Below, piece after piece: positions 51,435 through 54,999 of a stretch of 54,999 nucleotides of DNA. Position 1 is the first letter of the stretch. Every line of letters begins with the position of its first letter. The stretch comes from Spirochaetales bacterium (GTDB taxonomy: Bacteria > Spirochaetota > Spirochaetia > JABMQR01): assembly GCA_018399255.1 (NCBI GenBank), contig JAGYPA010000021.1, forward strand, positions 1 to 54,999, read 5' to 3'. The translations under genes were made by a program, and so were the position numbers. Below the pieces are notes generated by a model. The model saw nothing but the letters and a program-made list of their open reading frames with translations. It had not been told where the DNA came from and searched no databases.

Positions 51435-51880
51435 CTATGGCCTCCGGTTGTTGATTGGTTGAAGGACTGCTAAAGCGGCTTCCACCCACCTGAGGCCTTT
51501 GAATCTAACGAAATCGGCATCCAGGGTATACAGTTTTGCCCCGCTCTGCATGGCAATGGCAGCCAGATGCATATCGGAAGTCAGGTTCCCCTGCCTGCCC
51601 CAAACTCCAAAACCATTCCTTTCAGCAGGGGCCGAGTGATGCGGTTCCGGTTGCAGAACACAGTTGGCAGGATGCATGAGCCATTGATCGATGATTTCTA
51701 TCGCCTGTTCCTCTGTCAAAGGATGGGAAAATACTCCTGTTGGTCATGATCCGTAAAAAACCCAACCTGGGGACGACATCCTTTCGGTTCCGTTCAGCTG
51801 CTTTTCCAACCAGGCTTTGGCTGCCGTGTGGTGATGTGCGTCTACCACATGAAATCTTGACTCAAGTCAGCCACGATCAT
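51435..51880 (-). CDS. vapC: VapC-type PIN-domain toxin (frameshifted in the first half)
   Basis: ATG 51880 overlaps the antitoxin stop (ATGA). The reading starts MIVADL, followed by HHTAAKAWLEKQLNGTE, WVGFLRIMTNRSIFP-like and, in an intact frame from about 51719, LTEEQAIEIIDQWLMHP, NLTSDMHLAAIAM and AKLYTLDADFVRFKGLRW. The acidic residues (Asp of VADL, Glu of TEEQ, Asp of SDMHLA and Asp of TLDADF) are those of the PIN nuclease site. VapC toxins cleave tRNA or rRNA. One or two indels lie near 51720-51850. Confidence 0.85.
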
Positions 51881-52127
51881 TTTCTCAACTCCAGCTTATG
51901 CGTTACAACCTCCAGATCATTGGCGGTTTCAGCGACCAGATCATATTCGCTGCTCCCATCGCATGTGTTTTCTGAACAAATGCCGATGCCTGCTTACCCT
52001 GCTCAAGTGCCCGAAGACCCGAAGCAATAGCCAGATTGACGGCAGTTTTCAGTGCAATCTGTTTAGCCTGCGCTATTTCCCGCAGCTCATAATAGAGGGA
52101 ATCTTCAATGGTTATCGTTGTTCTCAT
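51877..52127 (-). CDS. vapB: VapB-type antitoxin (one frameshift near the end)
   Basis: ATG 52127 begins MRTTITIEDSLYYELREIAQ, a ribbon-helix-helix DNA-binding start, followed by KTAVNLAIASGLRALEQGK. Correcting a shift near 51935 extends it to VVTHKLELRK with TGA at 51877-51879, overlapping the vapC start. An in-frame codon further upstream exists but adds an atypical extension. It should neutralise the toxin and repress the pair. Confidence 0.8.
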
Positions 52128-52230
52128 GCTCACATCATAAGCAGGTAATGAGATGATGTCAACGGCATGCATTATGAAGCATCAAAACATCAAAAGCCAT
52201 TTTCAAAACGTATCCTTTGGGTATCCTTTG

Positions 52231-52310
52231 GGTGTCTGACACCGTATCCCTCAAATAAGCCATCCTAAATTGCGGAATCCGGAGCCATGCGGAATCCGGA
52301 GCCAGACACC
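52231..52310. repeat. Repeat C copy 2 (partial)
   Basis: GGTGTCTGACACCGTATCCC at 52231-52250 is followed by CTCAAATAAGCC and AAATTGCGGAATCCGG, with GGAATCCGGAGCC twice, and ends GCCAGACACC at 52301-52310. Only one end matches the full terminal repeat. It directly abuts the diguanylate cyclase promoter. Confidence 0.8.
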
Positions 52311-52323
52311 GCCCCCCTCTTAC

Positions 52324-52352
52324 TTGAGCTTCTCTCTGACTCTGCCTATAAT
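52324..52352 (+). promoter_or_regulatory. Promoter giving a leaderless diguanylate cyclase mRNA
   Basis: TTGAGC (52324-52329), a 17-bp spacer and a perfect TATAAT (52347-52352) end 7 nt before the ATG at 52360. Transcription is therefore expected to start at the A of the start codon. No ribosome-binding site can fit. Confidence 0.75.
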
Positions 52353-52359
52353 ACTCTCT

Positions 52360-54228
52360 ATGAGAAAAGTTGTTCTGATTGTCGGTTTAGTCTTGTTTTT
52401 CCTGCTTGTTGTCGGGATTGTGCTTGATTTCGGTCTGCTGGACAGAAATGTCGGGGTTGAACAGGGGCAGCTGGATCTCTCCGGGTATGCTTATGACGAA
52501 ATGAAACCCCTGCTGCTGCAGGGTGAGTGGCTTTTCTACCCGGGATCGGTGCCGGACCCCGGGAACCCGGGGAGTGCTCCTACCTCAATGTATGTGCCGG
52601 GCAGCTGGGCCGGTACGCCGGTGACTGGCGGGGAGATGGGATCTGAAGGATACGGCGCCTACCGGGTTACGGTGATCCTGCCGTCCCCGGGTTTTTACGG
52701 ACTGCTGTTCGGAGATATCTACACTGCCTATAAAGTCTATGTTAATGGGCTGGAAATTGCTGAAACCGGTACATTCTCAGCAGATGCTGAAGAACACATA
52801 CCTCGCTTCCGGACTACTCCAACCGGATTTTACAGCGCTGGAACCCGGGCGGATATCCTGATACTGGTCAGCAATTATACGCATCCCTCCGGAGGTCTCC
52901 GGGAAGCTCCGGTATTTGGCACTACTCAGGATATCTGCCGGCTGTTCAACTTGAGAAGCAGTCTGCCCCTCTTTTTCAGCGGCATCATGCTTATAGCCGC
53001 GCTGTTCATCCTTTTTTTCTACAGCAGGGCGAATCCTGATCGAGGGATTGTATATCTGGTGCTTTTCGGCATAGCTATGGCCTTGAAGACCCTGGCAACC
53101 AGCACAACCCTGGTCTACATGTTTCCGGTACTTCCCGCCTGGCTTATTCTGAAAATTGAGTATATTGCCATACCCTTCGGTTTTTCCATGTTCCTCTTAT
53201 ACAGCCGCTATGCATTTCGTCAGGTGGTTAACCGCCTGTTTCTGAAAATCTTTGCCGGTGGATCGGCTCTCTACATACTCATTATTCTGGTGACTCCTGT
53301 GCAGCTGTACGGCAGGCTGTTCATCTGGTACGCATTGTTTCTGGGGGGCGGAATTGTTCTCTGGCTGCTGTTCGTCGTGGTAGCCTGGAGGCGGAACAAC
53401 GGGGTTTCCCTTCTCATAGTGATAGGCTCCCTGGTGCTTGCGGTCACAGCCGTGGAGAGCCTGGTCTACTTTTTCCTGAACATACCCAACCTGTTTACCT
53501 ACGATTTTACCACGCTGGGCATAACCGTTTTCATGTTAGCCCACTATTATGAATATTCCAAGCAGTTTCTTTCAGCCCTGGAATTGTCGCGGCAGGCATC
53601 TCGCGACCTTGAGAAGCAGGTAGCGGAACGAACCCGAAAGCTGCAGGAACTGAACAGACGGTTGGAGACGATGGCCACGACTGATGAGTTGACCACTCTC
53701 TGGAACCGGAATGAGCTGTTTCGCCGCACAAAAGAGGAGACAGCACGCTACAATCGCCATCTTACTTCAACCTCGCCATGTTTTTCCGTGCTGTTCATGG
53801 ATCTGGATAATTTTAAGCTGTTCAACGACACCATCTCCCATGAGGCTGGGGATATGCTGCTGAAGCAGTTTGCCGCTTACCTGAAGCGTCACAGCCGGGA
53901 AACCGACCTGCTGTTCAGAATGGGAGGCGATGAGTTTGTCATGTTTCTTCAGCGAACCGATGCTGCCGGTGCCCTGCAGGTTGCCCGGAATCTGCTGGAC
54001 GGGCTGGAGGCTTTTAACCGTGAGGTGCGTGAAACACTGCAGGAGCTTCCCCGTTATGGCGGGCTCTCCGAAAAAGCTGATACACTGGTGCTCACCTGTT
54101 CAATCGGGGTGGCTGTGCACAAGCAGGGGAAGATCGTAATTGAGCAGCTTATTCAGCAGGCAGATGCCGCCCTGCTGGAAGCCAAGAGTATGGGAAAAAA
54201 CTGCTCCGTGCTCTACCAGGCAACGTAA
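52360..54228 (+). CDS. Diguanylate cyclase with 7TMR-DISM sensor
   Basis: A 622-residue intact frame from ATG 52360. It has an N-terminal membrane helix (VVLIVGLVLFFLLVVGIVLDFGLL), an extracytoplasmic jelly-roll-like domain (about 40-195, GEWLFYPG...VPGSWAGT...YGAYRVTV, as in 7TMR-DISMED2), seven membrane helices (about 205-405), a short coiled coil (LEKQVAERTRKLQELNRRL) and a GGDEF domain starting TTDELTTLWNRNEL. The active site MGGDEFVMF is intact and should make cyclic di-GMP. I see no RxxD inhibitory site directly before the loop. The sensor ligand is unknown; related domains bind carbohydrates. Confidence 0.92.
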   Translation: MRKVVLIVGLVLFFLLVVGIVLDFGLLDRNVGVEQGQLDLSGYAYDEMKPLLLQGEWLFYPGSVPDPGNPGSAPTSMYVPGSWAGTPVTGGEMGSEGYGAYRVTVILPSPGFYGLLFGDIYTAYKVYVNGLEIAETGTFSADAEEHIPRFRTTPTGFYSAGTRADILILVSNYTHPSGGLREAPVFGTTQDICRLFNLRSSLPLFFSGIMLIAALFILFFYSRANPDRGIVYLVLFGIAMALKTLATSTTLVYMFPVLPAWLILKIEYIAIPFGFSMFLLYSRYAFRQVVNRLFLKIFAGGSALYILIILVTPVQLYGRLFIWYALFLGGGIVLWLLFVVVAWRRNNGVSLLIVIGSLVLAVTAVESLVYFFLNIPNLFTYDFTTLGITVFMLAHYYEYSKQFLSALELSRQASRDLEKQVAERTRKLQELNRRLETMATTDELTTLWNRNELFRRTKEETARYNRHLTSTSPCFSVLFMDLDNFKLFNDTISHEAGDMLLKQFAAYLKRHSRETDLLFRMGGDEFVMFLQRTDAAGALQVARNLLDGLEAFNREVRETLQELPRYGGLSEKADTLVLTCSIGVAVHKQGKIVIEQLIQQADAALLEAKSMGKNCSVLYQAT

Positions 54229-54319
54229 AAATGGGAAAAACTCCTACTTCATAGTACTATCTATACCGCTGATACAGGACGGGTGTCGGTAGAGGAACCG
54301 GTGTCGGGAAGACCCTTTG

Positions 54320-54380
54320 GGTGTCTGACACCGTATCCCTCAAAAAAACCTCGTCAAATTGCGGAATCCGGCAGCGCCGT
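54320..54380. repeat. Repeat C copy 3 (partial)
   Basis: GGTGTCTGACACCGTATCCC (54320-54339), then CTCAAAAAAACCTCGTCAAA and TTGCGGAATCCGGCAGCGCCG, matching the left half of copy 1. The right terminal repeat is absent. The preceding CCTTTGG is shared with copy 2. Confidence 0.85.
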
Positions 54381-54455
54381 ATTGTTCAGTTCACAGAGAG
54401 TTTATCGAAGCATGATATGTACGTAATAGCGTACGGGGATAATATGATGTGTTCT

Positions 54456-54566
54456 ATGAATATAACGAGTGCAAGAAAGAATCTCTACAAAATGGTTGAT
54501 TCGGTGAATGAAACACATGAGCCTATTCATATCTATGGCAAACATGGGAGGCTCGGGCAAAAATAG
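54456..54566 (+). pseudogene. Truncated Phd/YefM-type antitoxin remnant
   Basis: MNITSARKNLYKMVDSVNET followed by HEPIHIYGKHG matches the first half of Phd/YefM antitoxins, normally about 75-90 residues. The frame stops at 54564-54566 after a divergent LGQK. No toxin gene follows in the 430 bp to the end; repeat B copy 3 lies there instead. Confidence 0.65.
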
Positions 54567-54766
54567 CTGACAGTGGTACATATTCATAGAAAGGAGGAGT
54601 AAAAAAAGCGAGGCAACGCAGAAATCTGTGGGATTTGAAACACGAATTTCGCCAATAGTACGTAATAAACCCGTAAATCAGGCCCATATTCCATACGACA
54701 TACGAGCTTGTCCCGTTAGCAAGGGTGAGTGCGAGGGACTGCTGCCGGAAAATCCTTTCATTTCAC

Positions 54767-54940
54767 CGCTTCCACCGCTTCTGAGCGCCCTCCGGGCGCT
54801 TTATCAAGGACGACTTTACATATGTCCCACGAGCAGCATTTTGGCAGACAGCAAGTTTTTTCTTGATAATAATCTACATCCAGGCCTTCAAAAGTGATAG
54901 AGTCGGACAAATATACATGAGTCCCACGAGCAGCGGCCGG
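54767..54940. repeat. Repeat B copy 3 (left half)
   Basis: The outer hairpin GCGCCCTCCGGGCGC (54786-54800), site 1 (ACATATGTCCCACGAGCAG, 54818-54836) and site 2 (TACATGAGTCCCACGAGCAG, 54914-54933) are in the same order and spacing (about 96 bp) as in copy 1. The inverted half is not seen before the sequence ends. Part of the hairpin-cluster stem (CCACCGCTTCT) precedes it. Confidence 0.75.
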
Positions 54941-54999
54941 TCCCCTGATGTTGTCCCGCAATCAGCCAGTTTGCTGTTTGTTAGAGAGTAAAAGCTTGT

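Overview
The window looks like a chromosome segment of a moderately GC-rich Gram-negative bacterium, most likely a free-living spirochaete. The basis is a signal-peptide-bearing beta-barrel-like outer-membrane protein, RsbU/STAS partner switching, a 7TMR-DISM diguanylate cyclase, a UPF0158-like protein and the rplM-rpsI-recX group. No rRNA is present, so the taxon call is an inference. Essential genes are recognisable throughout, but many reading frames are broken by single-base insertions and deletions. These are rare in some stretches (about 1-9 kb, 27-33 kb, 36-38 kb, 52-54 kb) and very dense in others (about 12.5-26.5 kb, 33.6-35 kb, 40.6-51.3 kb). Because even enolase carries one, most are probably sequence errors and not decay. 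I therefore annotate reconstructed gene spans.

Layout. 1-46: 5' half of a tRNA-Lys running directly into the 3' end of a phosphodiesterase gene. 1-3 kb (minus): phosphodiesterase, STAS anti-sigma antagonist, S1-domain protein. 3.1-9.2 kb (plus): a surface-polysaccharide block of methyltransferase, Wzy/ligase-like protein, Wzx-like flippase and Wzz/Wzc-like chain-length protein. 9.4-12.1 kb: a PAS-GAF-PP2C-HATPase regulator. 12.1-25.1 kb: an island-like stretch with hairpin-rich repeats, a RloA/RloB-like defence pair, a GT4 glycosyltransferase, a GH9 glycosidase, an IS110-type transposase and a MazEF-like toxin-antitoxin pair. 25.2-27 kb: TrpB2. 27.1-33.5 kb: rplM-rpsI-recX, eno, a UPF0158-GNAT fusion, a HAD phosphatase and an outer-membrane protein. 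33.6-37.2 kb (minus): hslO and rlmKL. 37.5 kb: an XRE regulator. 38.1-40.3 kb: a nest of repeats. 40.6-51.2 kb: one long plus-strand operon for TolC, a giant membrane-fusion adaptor, MacB-like ATPase and permease, histidine kinase and NtrC-type regulator. 51.3-55 kb: short inverted repeats, VapBC, a diguanylate cyclase, an antitoxin remnant and another repeat.

Two things stand out. First, the efflux adaptor (42.2-46.6 kb) carries about 25 tandem units of 20-21 residues followed by about 20 units of 21 residues. Both show heptad patterns, which suggests the two arms of an exceptionally long antiparallel coiled-coil hairpin. Second, a short mobile-looking element ('repeat A', five copies) is built almost entirely of consecutive small perfect hairpins. 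Several stems differ between copies by matching changes in both arms, and the window holds both an occupied and an apparently empty version of the same insertion site. A second interspersed family (repeat B) has an internal four-site inverted arrangement, and a third (repeat C) has 20-bp perfect terminal inverted repeats.

Functionally, the polysaccharide block and the GT4/GH9 genes concern the cell surface and glycans. The efflux operon appears self-contained with its own two-component control. The PP2C/HATPase protein and the STAS protein are plausible parts of one partner-switching system. Several genes (52360, 30218, 3152, 37485) have a -10 box so close to the start codon that their mRNAs are probably leaderless or nearly so.
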